Positions 23,597 through 37,703 of a stretch of 64,000 nt of DNA are shown piece by piece. The position numbers were made by a program, and so were the translations under genes. Location of the stretch: assembly GCA_034359265.1 (NCBI GenBank), contig CP136892.1:10154501-10218500 (forward strand), in the 5' to 3' direction. Origin of the DNA: Canna indica. Lineage: Eukaryota; Streptophyta; Magnoliopsida; Zingiberales; Cannaceae. Within the stretch, counting starts at the first letter, position 1. Each line of letters starts with the position of its first letter. The notes beneath the pieces were generated by a model. That model worked only from the letters and a program-made list of their open reading frames with translations, did not search any database and was not told the DNA's origin.

Positions 23597-24496
23597 GGTA
23601 TTTATCGAAAGAAAATCGGTAGAGCTGAATGGTCAGCACCGGAAGTCGTCGAACTAGGCCTTTGTCTAAGGAGAAGAGATATAGTTGATTGAAGGTTTAG
23701 TACAAAGGCCAATGAGGTATGATCAAGTTAATTGAAGGATGAATAAAATGGCCAAATAAATAGATGCTTCAGCTTATGGTATATATAATTAGTTGACATC
23801 CAAAGCAAATGACATTAGTATCAGGATTGCATGATTGCAAGAAACAAATTTGGAGCTTCTTGTTACTTTGTAGTCCAACTATTGTTCAATGTTTGGGGTG
23901 AAAATGTACGTGATTTATTCAATATATGTTAAGCTATGTTCCCATATTATGGAGAATTACTGTTCATACACAGCCTTTGATCCTCCCTTTAAAATGAATA
24001 TTAATTTAGCTAATAAAGCCATAAGTCATTCATAGAATGACGGAATGTAGTCGTCTGACTTAAAAGATCACAAGAGAATTTGGAGGTTTCAATGTATCTT
24101 AACAAAAGAAGGTAATTAAAAGAAAACCAGTGAAATAGAAATATCAGTTTCAGCAGCAGGCCTAAAATATGAAGGAAAGAAAAGAAAAGAAAAGAAGGAT
24201 ATGCAGTGGAAGAGATGGCCTTTCATTTCTCCATTTACTTCACAACTCTTCTTGGAAATTATGGTTGCTTCTAAAATAAAGCATGGTGAAGGAACAACAG
24301 CTCATGAGCCTTCCACACTTCAAAGACTAGTAAAGACCAATCACACCAACTCATCAAATTATACACTGCAAATGGAGATTAGGAAAAGAGAGAAGTCATT
24401 GACCTGGGCAATAAAAAGAATATAAAACAAATCATATTATAATGTGATGAGAACCACTTCTACTACCTGGGAAATAAATACCAAATAGGTGCTGTT
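23597..24496. other. Intergenic space between convergent genes
   Basis: Holds the presumed 3' UTR of the sulfate transporter gene (an AATAAA at about 23743) and the 3' flank of the convergent PsbP-domain gene. A short AAAAG run lies at about 24176-24196. No other gene is seen. Confidence 0.6.
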
Positions 24497-27400
24497 TCAC
24501 CAAAATCTCCAGGGATCCTTAAATGGAGGAACATAATTTTCTGTAGGAGGAAGAAGGCGAAACGAAGCCACAGTCTTTTGCAGGAAAGGACCCAACTGCA
24601 TCAGATACAAAAGTTCAAGTATTAGGAGTAATTTTTTTTAAAAAAATGTGCAGCTCATTCTTGTATGTCTCAAATTAATACATAATAGAACTTTTGTATG
24701 CTTTGTGGATAATTATCATTAATTTTGAACTTCTCCATTTTATTCATTATTTTCTAATCCTTCTATATTCCAATCCTACCTATCTGATGTGACCAATTCA
24801 GTTGATATAGACTGCATTAGCGTTGTCTGATTCTAATTTATAGCTTATGATCACATACACACGACTTAGCAACTAAGAAATACGAACGTGAGAACATAAA
24901 GCTTCATTTATTCTTCAAAGATGGATGTCTGAAGATTTGATCCTCTTGCAATATGGAAAACTTATTAAAGGAACCACCTTTGTCTCTACAGGAACTCTTT
25001 GTACGTGCCTTTTCTAACTTGGTTGGAAGTCTGTCGTAACCCCATGAGTTGTTTTGTAATAGGTCAAAGATTTATGGATTGTAGTTCACCAACAATTCAA
25101 AAAAATTGCTATCAAAATCTTTCTGTGAGATTTTGCAGTTATTATCACAATTTATTTCCAGTTAAGTTGATGACCACCTCTTTCTCCACATCCCTTATGT
25201 ATGTTGTCATGATTTCCATTATGAATATTTATGATCAGCACATCTACTTCACCTTGTTATTCTAGTTATTCATTATTGCTTAATAAAGTTACATCCAGAA
25301 GCATGAAACAAAACATTGCATGCCAATAAATCCCTCTGTTTAAATATAAACATGCATTTGCAGACTGAGACAATTCAAGCAATTTATTAGAACAGCTGCA
25401 ACAAAGTGCAGAAATAAAATTCTTCAAAAGAATTATGGTCAAATTCTAGACAGCAGTAAAAAAAATGGTACATCTCAGAGTAGAACAATTAATGGGAGTA
25501 AGAACTTACATTTTCCCACTGCTTGCTAAGAGTTGAAGCATTTAATGTGTACAAATAGCCTGGTAAAGTCAAAGGGAGAGTCATTTGAATTTGAAAAGTA
25601 GAGTATAAAAATATCCTAGAATCTAGTAAAATACTTTTAAAAATTACTGGACATATAAGAACAGATTGATTTGATCTACACACTTTTCATTAATATTTAA
25701 TGTTAAAAGAAATCCAATATAAGCAGAAGCACATTTCAGAAAGACCAAATCAACAAAAGAGTTCAATTCTTAGTCCATGTCATATTATTAAACCTTAAGC
25801 AACATTCAATAGGAATAGATGGATATAAAAGGTAGGAAGAACATGAATGTTTTAACAGATTTTCCTGAATTATGGATCTGTACCATCTCGTTCAGCAGTT
25901 GAAGCCACATTGTGCCTGAAAAGATTTGGTTCTGGTGCCTGACAAAATTTTAAGAACCAAGATAAGCACAAAAATGTTTCAGAGGTACAAGGGGCTAAAA
26001 AATTTAACCAAATGAATGACACGGATCATGAATTATACAGGAAACATACATTCTCATCAGAACATTTATACTCTGAGAATAATTATTGCAATTTTACCAT
26101 ATTTCCATGCAATGTTACTCACAGATTTTGTTGGTGACTTTCGAACAAGATACTCATAATACCAGTACGGTTCACCATCAACCTGCATAAAGTGAAATCT
26201 AATTTAACACCATTTCTTAACCTCAGAAAACAGCAGAGCTTTACTGCTTTAGCAACAAATGCAGAAACAAGGCTTCACTCCAATTAAACTCAGCTTACAA
26301 TTGAAGAATGTGAATCAAGAACAGAACTCTCAGCCATACGCTGCCCAGAAGTTACACGCTGCAAAAGAAAAGATTATACAATATAATAATGCAAGATGTA
26401 ACAGCATAACATAAAATTTCAAAATCAGTAGAAACTTCTCTAAGAGAAAATTAAGCATGCCTTTGCTTCATAACATAACATTAAAAAAATTATAGCATAC
26501 CTATGTTTCAAGTCGGAACATAAGCATAAATGTGCACCAGATATGGATGTCAATTACTTTTATGATTTCTAAGTTTCAACTGTTCCAGATGAGTGTTGAG
26601 AAACATATATAGTTAAATGAATATTTTTATCTGTAAGTGCACTAAGATAAAAACATAAATGATTCAAGATTAAATAAGCACTACTTTGTCAGACATATAC
26701 AATGGTTTTTCTATAAATTTATGAGCACAAAATTTTAAGCAATATATTTAGCAAAAACGTGAAAACTATTATCAACAATAAACTTATTTTTAAGTAGATT
26801 ATAGGTACCTAGAATTACTATTTTTTACTCCCATCATTCTTTTATGTCAGACATAGTTATTTAGGAGCAGAAATAAAGATGTGAGTTTAAGTAATGCTTA
26901 TTCTTAGAAGCGTAACTGGAAATGCACTTACAGTAACTAGGGGTGTGATTTTGTTGAAAACATGACTGAGCAAAAAAAATGTTCCATGTTCCAAATTAAA
27001 ATAGTTGAAAACAGGGCTTCTGTATTAAAATAACTTAGACTATTATAGTAGCTTCACCACTCTAGAGTAGATATCAAGTTCAATGATTTTTTTAATGTGC
27101 TAGAGTATGTAGAACACTGGGAAAAAAGCCCTTGTCCTACTATTTCTACTAATTTAGGCTACTTGTTGTAAAGAAAATAGTTTGAAGTCTTGATCACGAA
27201 ATTTTCAGGTCAAGCAGCTATCATGTCCAGTGAAATCCTATGTTACATATGAGTCACCACATCCACTTCACGTCTTCACAAGGAACTAGGAAAGGGCTTC
27301 TTGTTGTCTCCCTAGGGATACATTATAATTAGCAAAGTCATAACTACTTTATTGAAGTCCAACAAGAAATAAATATATATTGTTGGAGATAGCACCTTAA

Positions 27401-30400
27401 CCAACTCTAATTATTCGGCTCATATTGAGTTGTTGTCTTCATTGGTTAGCACCAAGGATATTAATACCAGTCAATACAGTACACTGCTAATTACTGGTCC
27501 AATCCAGGACCAGAAATAGGTCATTTGGTTTGGTACTGGTCATTACATAATATTTTAAATTTATGGAAAAGTTGCCAACTGATACAGATATCAATATGTC
27601 ACTATGTTCTGGTGGACAACTGTCAGAAACCAGTATTGGCCTGTTACTTAAATCCTCTGTCATCACATCCTTCTTCCGATTGGTGCAGATTTTATAAATA
27701 AATCTTGATATAAGTGTCCTCAGCAATGTACCAGAAGTTGGAATAATTATACCTGGAATTTCAGTGTTCAGTTGCCTAAAATGAATTTTCATGTTGTATG
27801 TATTTCAAGGTCTGACAATGTGGCCATGGAACTTGCACATATGAACACATAAAACATGCATGTTTATGCATGTACCTGGACGAAAGAGATAATTGAATAC
27901 GTAAAGTGCGAGTAAGTTTGGAACAAGCCAGATCAGTTTACTCTCGAAATAATATTATATATGATAGTGCTCAACAAGCATGAATACATCAGTTCTATAG
28001 TTGAGCTTCTTTAGTAATAAAGCTACTAGAATGTGGCCTAGCATAAAACCAAAACTTTACCAAGGAATACATCGGAAATATAATTATGGAGTAAAAGGAA
28101 GAAAGAAGTTGATGCAATATTTAATTACTAATAAAAATGGGAGCAATAAATTACAAGTGCAGTCTTGTCAGACAGAATAGAATCGGCTACATCTCTTGCA
28201 TTCCAGGTACTCTTATCATTTGAAGCCAAAAAGCGTGTATTAGGAGGGCCAATCTACAAAAAACACATTTTGTTTAAAAATCTAAGTTGGATAAGAATCT
28301 AATTATCACAAAAGAGTGAGAGACATCCTTAAGCCAAAGATGAAAACTCAGACAAGAAAAATTGAGCAAAAGCATTTGCAGTTTGGTGTACAATACAAAG
28401 ATAATTTGCAAAACTTATACTTTCTAAACTATGTTTAAGCTTGTATAGTCAATCAGATATACCGACACGGAGATGACTAGGTTATTGATCATGTCAACAC
28501 GCTCTGACACAATGCGTTGCCTTGCATCAGCTGTACAACATTTAGCCATTAGTGACTGGGATTTGTGTTAGCAATGAAATAATTAAATGAAAAAATGCTT
28601 AGCACTAGGTAAAATAAAAAGAATTTGCTAAGACCTATCATATCCATAGCTAAAGATTTGATAACTTAACTTAAATGTTACTCACGTGATAGTGGTGCAG
28701 CAGAAGAATACCGTTCTGGCTTTCTGGATTCTACCCTTCAAAATGAGTAAAATGTTAAAAGAATCTTTATGAAAATTGTCATATATTCAAAAGGAAAGGT
28801 CATCAAGACAATATGTGATATTTCTATTATGTACTGAAACAAATTGCTGAAAGAGACAACCCCTTTCAGGAGAAATTTTATCCAATATAGATCAAATTAA
28901 AGATACATTTCGTGAAGAGGGTGCAGCAAAACATATTAACTCATTATTTAGTATTTTTCATTGGAAAGATCAGTAAAAGAACCCTTCACTTCAACCTAAC
29001 ACTTTTAGGTAGAACTACACAAACAACCAATAGTTGATTCACCAAACTTAAGGAATGTGGTCATAGTATGTGCAATCAGTGGTGGATGGAAGGGTGGCTC
29101 ACGCGGGCCACCTCCGCTAAAAAGATGGTTCTCCATGTATTTTTATATATTAGCCCCTCTAATCTAAATATTTTTTAGTATAAAGTCGACTTGTCCGCTA
29201 CGTTATAATTTCTGGGTTTTCATTGTATATAATTCACATCTAAAGTACTTTAAATGCTAAACTTTTTTTTGGAAATAAAGATTTGTGGTGACTAGAACAC
29301 TAAACCATTCAAACTCCTACTTCATTAATTTGGTTGAACTACTACAATTTTTTTAGTAACCTGATAATCAATGACATACTTCGACCGAATCATATTGAAT
29401 GGTATAATGACTAGAGAAATATAGAGTAAGAGATTCTCGTTTACGAGAGTGAGGAAGCTCATTAGATATAATATGTCATTTTCGATGGGTCATTATACCA
29501 TTCACCAAACCAGTTTTATTAAGCACATAATGTATAGATTGAGTTCTTTCCTAATAGCTTAAGGGGAAGGGAAATATAATGACTAGAGAAATATAGAGTA
29601 AGAGATTCTCCTTTGCGAGAGTGAGGAAGCTCATTAGATACAATATGTCATTTTCGTTTGGTCATTATACCATTCACCAAACCAGTTTTATTAAAAACAT
29701 AAATGTATAGATTAAGTTCTTTCCTAATAGAAGGTCGTGTTATTATCTTCCTAGTGCTGACTTCTAAAATTGAGCTGCCATGTGTTATGTGACGAGGGTG
29801 CAGCATAAGCCAACATGGATCTGCATGTGCCTAATCATGTCTGTAATGCAATTCTTGTTTAAGTTACAAAGGCTCATACGTCAACTGTCAATGAAATATA
29901 AATGACCATTGTTTTAATAAGTTGGAATTCAGTTACTGTAAACTAATAGTACAAATTCAATAACATGATGGACTCTCTGCTCTTGTAGAGACATGTACCT
30001 GACATGCACCTTACAATCTACTATCAGAAACTGCACTTGTCAGTCCGCAAAGCTAGATATAGTTATTTACTTAATAATTGAAGTAACAACATATATAAGT
30101 TCTGTCAATGAAATGCATATACAAATCAAATTAAACTGATATATCAAAAAAGTTATAATTTAATAGATAAAGATACACCTAAACAAATTACCATTTAAAA
30201 GCAAACTTCTTGGCTGGCAATTTGACAGGGTACATGAAAGAATATGCATTTATGTCATCTACTAGCAATTCCATCTTGACATCATCATCTAAATCGACTG
30301 CAGCATACAAATCTACAGCGGCGATACAATAGAGGTAAGAAGGAAAGCAAATTTCCATCTTTTCCGAAAGTATACATATATAAATATCGTCATGATAACA

Positions 30401-30776
30401 CAAAGCCTTTAGCCAATTAGGTAAATATCTCACCCGAGATTGGGAGAGTGAAAACAAAGGAAGATGTTAGGGCTGAGAACAACAAATCCCTCCTGCTAAA
30501 GCTGCTCATCGAAGCCGCCGCAGCAGAATGACAAGAATCAACAGCAGCGCTGGTTCTCAAAGATAGTTGTCCAGTTCTATTCAGACAATTAGGGCGACTT
30601 CGGCCTCTGCGGAGGTAAAAATTCAATAAATTGAGTCAGGACAGCAGCATAGCAAAAGGCGAAGGAGGAGGAATTCGAGTTGGTACACACCGAGCGGTAG
30701 GGAGAATTGGGGGAAGGGACGAAGAGGAACTGGTAAGGGCTGGAGGAGGTGAGAGAAGAACCGCCGCCACCGCCAT
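24497..30776 (-). CDS. PPD5: PsbP-domain thylakoid-lumen protein (PPD5-like), 11 exons
   Basis: Exons, in coding order on the minus strand: 30776-30691, 30606-30434, 30312-30192, 28735-28686, 28530-28463, 28253-28155, 26358-26299, 26182-26123, 25938-25884, 25559-25510, 24595-24497. They sum to 921 nt and give 306 residues in one frame with GT-AG introns. Residues 1-60 are Ser/Ala/Arg-rich like a chloroplast transit peptide. SRRDLLFSALTSSFVFTLP around residues 66-84 is a twin-arginine signal, so import into the lumen by the Tat route is likely. The PsbP-like domain follows, with INAYSFMYPVKLP, ERVDMINNLVISVSIGPPN and GEPYWYYEYLVRKSP, and the protein ends KDPWRFW. PsbP-like proteins sit at the thylakoid lumen; several assist photosystem or NDH complexes, and Arabidopsis PPD5 mutants show developmental defects. 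The PPD5 assignment within the family is from recalled similarity and is less certain than the fold. Confidence 0.88.
29404..29735. repeat. Tandem duplication of about 171 bp in a PPD5 intron
   Basis: A segment opening ATAATGACTAGAGAAATATA occurs twice back to back (about 29404 and 29576) with a few substitutions. It lies in the intron between coding exons 3 and 4. A degenerate repeat starting near 29085 (GGGTGGCTCACGCGGG) lies just before it. Confidence 0.8.
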
Positions 30777-31148
30777 TGCTTCCCGCCGAGCCAACCTCCG
30801 ATGCGTATATGCCTATATGGTTATCCTAAACACTCCTAAGCATAAGCGAGGCTACAGCCGTTGCTTGGAGTATCCGAAAACCCCATTTTTATTTATCCCT
30901 TGTTATTTTGTTATACATTAGATAATATGTGTATATTTTATTTGTAGAGGAGATTATCAAGAGCATAATAATTTTGGTAAAAACTTTAAAAGCATAAATA
31001 TATTTATATACAAAGTTCTAAAATATCTTTTGATTTTAAATTTCTTGTTGAACCAAATCCCAAATTACACCGTGAGAAACTTTGGATTGTAGTTAGAGAT
31101 TTTGATATAATATCTCTAATAAGTTCATATCATATTATAGTTATTCAT
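30777..31148. other. Upstream flank of the PsbP-domain gene
   Basis: Presumed 5' UTR and promoter on the minus strand. No clear TATA box; the sequence beyond 30900 is AT-rich. No gene on the plus strand is convincing. Confidence 0.45.
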
Positions 31149-31364
31149 AAGGGCAGAGCCAATGTATTGGCCGGGGGTGGGTGAGAGACTGAGAGGAATT
31201 CCCTCTTAGACCGCTAGACAAGACGTTGGTCCCCTTGAACATTTACTAGTATTTAATTATATTTATTTTCTCTAAAAATATTATAAAATTTTTTTTGTCA
31301 TGTAATTATCCTCATGAGATTTTATATTTTGCCTTCCCTAAATAATTTTCCGACTCACCCTTGA
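31149..31364. mobile_element. Small hAT MITE, 216 bp
   Basis: AAGGGCAGAGCC at the left and GACTCACCCTTGA at the right are imperfect inverted ends. TTATTCAT flanks both sides exactly (31141-31148 and 31365-31372). Confidence 0.7.
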
Positions 31365-31372
31365 TTATTCAT

Positions 31373-32368
31373 GTTTGGATTAGTTAGAAAAATTATTCAA
31401 ATACTAAATCTTAATTTCAATCATATGATTCTAGCGAATCATATACATGTTATAACGTATAATTATTCAAATTTAATTAATTTATTGATTATTATCTAAC
31501 GATCAAAGAGTAACTCTTCGAGACTTGGTTCAAAAAATTTAACTAGAATTATATTCATGTTATAATAATTTGGTACAAAGTCCCGATTTCTTCCTATATA
31601 ATAGAGACTCATTATTTGATCATTATGCAAATACAATTCATAACCCAATTATAAATAGTTATAGATCATGACATGAATATAATTTAGGTCTTTGGTCCAA
31701 AGTTTTTTAACTGAGCACTTTGGAATTTGATTAACCAAAAAAATTAAAATCATGGGGCATTTTGTGTTTTACCTAGAAAAAAATATTTATTATTTTATTT
31801 TGGATTTCTTGGGAAGAAAGGTTAAATCATAAATTCTTTCTTAAATTGGCATTTTTGCAAAATGCCTAATCACTCTATTAAATAGCCCCAATCTCCCTTA
31901 ATCTCTACAATGGCCGCCGACAAACGAAGAAGCAAGGAGACCGGAGCAAACACAGGATTCAACCGACGATTAGAGTAGAAAATGCAAAAACAATAGGATT
32001 CCCCTCCTTCGTCCTTCCTTGTTTCCATTGTTTCCCGACATTGTAATTAGCAAGGGTGGAATTGGAGCGGAGCAATGTCCCGATCACGGAGAGAAGACGA
32101 AGCTTGGTCGAGCCATGGGGCTACGATTATAGTGCCCGAGCCGCATGCTGCCCGTGATGTCCGACCGTAGCGGCTGCAAAGCCGTGAACACTATTGCTCG
32201 TGGCTTTGCAGTAGCTATAGCATGTTGCAGTCGCGGCCATGCCCCACTGCGATGCTGACCCGGTGTTCTGCTAGTGCTGGAGGCCGCAGGAGGGGGCGAC
32301 AATATTGTCGGATCGGTCGTCGACGGCTCAGGGCCCGCCCAGCGCAGTTCTGGGGCGAGCCAAGGATG
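31373..32368. other. Unassigned region with a GC-rich patch
   Basis: AT-rich to about 31900, then a GC-rich stretch (about 31910-32368) with short frames on both strands and no recognisable protein. The GC-rich patch is cut at 32369 by the LTR element; similar-looking sequence resumes briefly after 38207. Confidence 0.4.
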
Positions 32369-32369
32369 G

Positions 32370-32877
32370 TGTGTAAGAAATTTTTTAATGTGATAAGAAA
32401 TATTACATGAATTAAAAATATCAAAATATAAAGAAATAAGAAAAGATCTTACTTGAAGAGATAAATAGAAATACAGCGAAAGTATTTTTTTGGATCTCTA
32501 GGAATAACTAGATCTTCCTCTACATCACTTTCTCAAAAGGCTCTGCTTTGATGAGAAAAGCAATAATGAGCTAGGGTTTCTAATCCCTGATTCTGTCATA
32601 TATGTGTAGAGGGGACCTAGCATCTATTTATAATTGATTAAATGAGCTCTCTCTATCACGGGCTTCATTAATCGGGCCTACACTTGACTAATCACACAAA
32701 TCAATGTTAAGTGTTTCGAGCTCAAGTCACATGGATCAAATTAAATGAGTCAATATGCATCTCAAATAGAATCATAAAATTAACTCGTTTAAATCAAAAA
32801 CCACAATTGACTGTAGCCCACAAAAAGAATATTTAAAAATTAAAAAATATATATTTTAATTAAAAAATATTCTAACA
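32370..32877 (-). repeat. 3' LTR of the LARD-like element
   Basis: About 508 bp, highly similar to 37704-38202 through the shared stretches GGAATAACTAGATCTTC and CACTTTCTCAAAAGGCTC. It ends at the polypurine tract. Confidence 0.8.
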
Positions 32878-33244
32878 TTCTCCCACTTGGGCAAAGCCAA
32901 TTGCACAACTATAATTTGAAAATATTCATTAAAATAAAAAGACTCTCGGGTTAATCACAAAAATGTGATCACAAGAAAAAATATGACTCAAGATGCAACA
33001 CTTATTATGACTCTTATCAACAAACCAATAATATTGGATTATAGCAGTCATTACGTCATTCCTGGACATAAGACTTTCCATGGTCACGAATACCACTGAC
33101 ATTGCCGACAATTGTCATTGGTGTGGAGTGTAGCATGAAAACAACACTCAAAATGATCCAATAAGAACAGTGCTATTTTCATTGTCAGTCATCACACTTT
33201 CTCTTCTATACATATCTTTCGGCAAGAGAAAGCGTATGCTTTCA

Positions 33245-33535
33245 AAAAACCATCATGTCCTTGTACTCAAATATGGTGTCAATCAGTGGACAACTTGATT
33301 CATATGACACCGAGTCTCAAATATGTTTTGCACATATTTATAAATAAAGTCATGATGCCCTAGACTCAAATATGGTATCTATCAATGGACATCTTGATTC
33401 AAATGACACCAAGTCTCAAATATGCTAAACACATGTGCATAAACAAAACCAACATGTCCCTAGACTCAAATATGACATCAATCAAGGGACAACTTGATTA
33501 AATATGACACCGAGTCTCAAATATGTTGAACGTAT
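33245..33535. repeat. Three tandem repeats of about 105 bp
   Basis: Each unit contains ACTCAAATATG, a CAATC(A/T)-GGACA-CTTGATT core, and GACACCGAGTCTCAAATATG (or a one-base variant). The units lie just inside the LARD-like element after its polypurine tract. Confidence 0.8.
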
Positions 33536-33539
33536 TATT

Positions 33540-36432
33540 GTGACAACAAAAAATAAAATGAATGTATTATTAAGCATGCAGTAACATAATATCTAACAAT
33601 CATGCATTAAATTGTTCAATAATTAGCATAAATAAACATAAAACTCCCACTAACCAAGCACACTAAAAGAACTCAAAAAATGCTCATATTTTCAATATGT
33701 CTTTCAAAGACTATGAGCCAGAGTCCCTTGACGAAAGGAATATGCTAATATAAAAATTTATTTTCATGTGTTCAACTATAATGTCTCCTTATTTATAAGA
33801 TCTCTAACTGTCAAAAATTTGATTCTAAATGTATGGAGTCTTGTAATGAGATCTACAATGTGAAGTTATATATTAATATTTTTAGGTCAGATAGCTTGAT
33901 ATTCAGCTAGATACTAATAGAAAAAATATTTTCCTCCCACTGACCTTCACATTTATATATTAATCAATTATTTTCTTCACATCCCGTGAAAGTCACTATC
34001 TCATCAACAAGTAATTTTAGAACTAGTTAATCAATGAGAATACATTAGTTTAAATTATAAGACATATCTTAAAATTGAGGCTAACCAAATATTACACATT
34101 CACATTTGGGCAGAACATTTAATCACGAAATAAAGCCTCGATGAGTTAACTAATGAGAATACACTGATTTTCGAAAATCTATCACCTTTGGGCAGACAGA
34201 TTTCTAGACCAATGCACACTCTTCTAACTCCATTACAAAACTTCTAATTAAAACATCCAATAATCGTCCTTTGGGATAAACTATTGAATGAATTAATCTG
34301 AAGTATTCCTCGTATGATAAGAAAAACCACTAATCACTACAAGTAATCTCACTTTGGCAGTAATTACAAGCAATAATCAGTGAAAAACCTTATACATAAA
34401 TCAATTGCCCACATGTCAAATATTCAAATTCATAATATATATTGCAAAATTGGTACAAGAATAAAGCACCGTAATTAATAATGAATTTAAATCAATGACC
34501 ATTTCAAATTATTATTTATGTTTAGGTAGTTGTAAATTATGCCAATATCCACACCTAATTGTAGATATATTAGGTTTCATATATATATAAAATGACAGCA
34601 TTATTTACAATAATGAATTAATATATATTTTAAATAATCCACATAACATAAAGTGTACAACAATATTATCATATAAGTAATAAATCACATGGATTCTACA
34701 TCAAGTCAAATGTAGCAAAATTTGAACATGATAATAAAATTTACATTAATAAATCATGAAATCAATCATGCTGGCAAAATTATGATAATAAATCAGCTAT
34801 ATTGTGTCAATTATGCAGTATTATTATAATATCTGAATAATAATGTTGCATTATGCCTAAATTAAGCAGAAAAATAAGCATATTTATTGTGCCTAGAACT
34901 TTTATAAGCAGCGGACTGAAAAATTGGAAAAGGACCATTAATAGCATTAGACCCATATTCAAGATTCAATAGCCCAGTTCAGTTCCAACACAAGATAAGA
35001 AGGATTTTGCAGCCACATTAAAAATTTAAAATACTGCAATATAATAAATTTGACGACAATAAATCACGTGATCAATTATAGTATGATATTTAATATGATA
35101 AATCATATGACTCATATTGGGATTAAAATTCTGGCACATAAATATACAAGACTCCCAAAAAATAAATACAATGAGAAAATAATTCTGTTAAAATTTGAAT
35201 ATTTCAACAACTATTGAGGCTACAAAAAATACTTTCATTAATAATGGACTAAGTTGGTAAAAACTGTCCACAAGCATTATTAGGCCTAAATAAATCCATA
35301 TGTATTAAAATAAGTAATAATTTTATCATATAGCAACATAATATCAGTTACGTATGAAGCAAAATATAACATAACATGAAGTACAATGACAAAATAATAA
35401 ATTAATATTTTATGACCCCACATGAGGCAAAATATGTTATGATGTACAATAATAAATTGATATTCATAAAATTTGCAAGAATTAAAAAGCAAATAATTAT
35501 GTCAATGTGTAGAAAAATAGCATAAATCAATTAGTCACATTTCTACCTACAATAGATGTAGCATGACAATGACAACAAAATTGACAATAATAAAACATTA
35601 AGGTCAATTAAAATATATGAGCAAAATTAGCATGATAAATTAATCTATGCTATGACCATATAGACTCATGAGTGGGTAGATAATAATATTGTATTCAAAA
35701 TTTCATGTCATGATCTAATTCTAAAGTAAATTGGTTAAAAGCATAAATCAAGTTGAACTAATCATAAAAGGATCAATTAAGCATGAACAAAATATAATTG
35801 AGATGAACTAAACATAATACCGGCGAACCGATAAAAATTAAGCTGAACCAGTCAAAAATATGATGAACCGACTGAAAATTAAATTGAATCGGTAAAAATT
35901 AAGCCGAACCGATTGAAAATTAAGCTCAAATGATGCTGAATTGGATCTGGTTCAGATCAAATTTAATAGATTGGAGCTGATCCATAAGTGATTTTAACTA
36001 AAATTAATCAATTACACGTGAACCGGTCTAATTTCAAGTAAACCAAATGAAAATACGAAATAAACCGGCTGAAATCTTAATGAACCAAGCCAAAAATTAA
36101 TCAAACCATATTGATTGACAGGTGAAATAGTGATGAACGAGCTTCTGAACCGATTGCAAAATTTGAAATAAACTGAATCATGATCAATTATTTCCTAAAA
36201 AATGGTCAAAAGACCAAACTGGCGTGGGCTACAAGCAGCGCGCGCCGGCTGACGTGTGCTGCAAGCAGCACACGCCTCGATCAGCTGCAGCAGATAGCAC
36301 TTGATTGGGAGTGCACATCAAAAAGATGATAACAGATATATTTCAGCCTTAATTAATGATAAAAATGAATTGATAATGCAGAAAATTCTAATTCAATCAC
36401 AGCCATCCATATTAAATATTTTAATCTCAGCC

Positions 36433-36464
<32 letters not shown>

Positions 36465-37160
36465 TCTCACGTAACTAGGGTTCCTTTAAAAAGAATTCTA
36501 ATTACTTTTCTTTTGCAGCCGACCACACACAATTAATGTTTAATAAACATTTCTTACTCAAAAATTTTGAAGGCTTAGCAATAAAGGGAGGAGAATTCGA
36601 GGCAGACACTATCGATGTTTCAACAGCAAAAATCAAAACATAAAAGAATCCAGATCATAAGGATGTGATCAACCACGTTGAGGCCTCTACCGATAGCGGA
36701 TACATGAGATGCAAAAGGCAAGAAGGAAGGCGCAGAGAAGCACATGTCCGAGACAAGCAAAAATTGAGGGAAAATAGGAAGAAATTGCAGAATAAAAAAT
36801 CATCAAATGCACGACATGGTGCATGGCGAGCAGAAAACAAAGCTCTCAGAAAAATGCACATGAGATTGAGACAGAGACGCTCACCAATGCAATACAATAA
36901 GTTTGAGGAAAAATTAGATAAAAAACACTGTGAATGTTCGAAAGCTATAGATAGATATATTTTCTATCTCCGGAAATAATCAATATTTTTCTGGCAGAAC
37001 ACGTACGAAAAATAAAAAATACATATCTAAAAAAACAACAAATAATCGTACACATGAAGATCTAAGAAAGGCAAAATTATGATAGTAATAATTTATTTTA
37101 CACTATCTAAACATGGCACAAATCATTGTTACATTAAAATTTGAATTCTTAATTTATATA
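33540..37160. other. Non-coding interior of the LARD-like element
   Basis: AT-rich throughout. A patch at about 35818-35930 repeats a GAACCGATTGAAAATTAAGC-type motif several times, and a (TA)n run lies at 36437-36464. No coding region is supported; the 104-codon frame near 36665 has no recognisable features. Confidence 0.55.
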
Positions 37161-37164
37161 ATTT

Positions 37165-37180
37165 GGCTATGATACCAATT
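37165..37180 (-). other. Primer-binding site of the LARD-like element
   Basis: The plus sequence GGCTATGATACCAATT is, on the minus strand, the TGGTATCATAGCC form of the initiator tRNA-Met primer-binding site. It fixes the element's orientation as minus. Confidence 0.75.
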
Positions 37181-37182
37181 GT

Positions 37183-37703
37183 ATGAGGTCGAACATGTCC
37201 CGCTTCGTCCTATGGAAACTCACCTTAGTGTCCAAATATTGTCGCGGGGCGGTTAGCAAGAAGCTTTTTGAATCAATAAAGGAAGAATGCGCTCCTATTG
37301 AATCCGCTTTTGGGAATAGAAGGGGAAGGGGAATATGCCAATGAACTTTAAGCAGGGGACAAAGCTAGGAAAGGCAAGGTTCTTTATCAATGATGCGGTA
37401 TTACCGCTGTTGTATGTACTTGCATTTCTACTGTTAGCATGGTTTGATGGCATAGAATCAATAGTAGACACGCACAAAACAGAATAAAAAGAAGGAATTG
37501 CTAGCTCTTTGAACGACTCCGGTGCTATAGAATCTCTTCCCAGAAGAGGGCTAGTCTAAAGGCCTTGCCTTATGAAAGAAAGGAAGGATAAGAGGAGGGG
37601 AGCGAAGAGAGTAGGTTGCACGTGACAGACTCTGCTCCTATTTCAAATGTTGTTCTTGCCGAAAAAGGCTTATCTGGTCTCAACCTCTTCCGGTTTTAAG
37701 TTG
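37183..37703. other. Possible mitochondrial DNA insert (NUMT) at the 5' LTR edge
   Basis: This block separates the primer-binding site from the recognisable LTR and has no counterpart in the other LTR. Its base composition and purine-rich stretches (GAAAGAAAGGAAGGATAAGA, GAATAGAAGGGGAAGGGGAA) look like plant mitochondrial intergenic DNA. I could not match a named mitochondrial gene, so the origin is a suggestion. Confidence 0.4.

Noticed and set aside
30631..30921. 96-codon plus-strand frame at the PPD5 start
   Set aside because: Antisense to the transit-peptide exon and promoter of the PsbP-domain gene; no homology.
36665..36979. 104-codon basic frame with Lys/Arg-rich sequence
   Set aside because: Lies in the non-coding interior of the LARD-like element near its primer-binding site; no family recognised.
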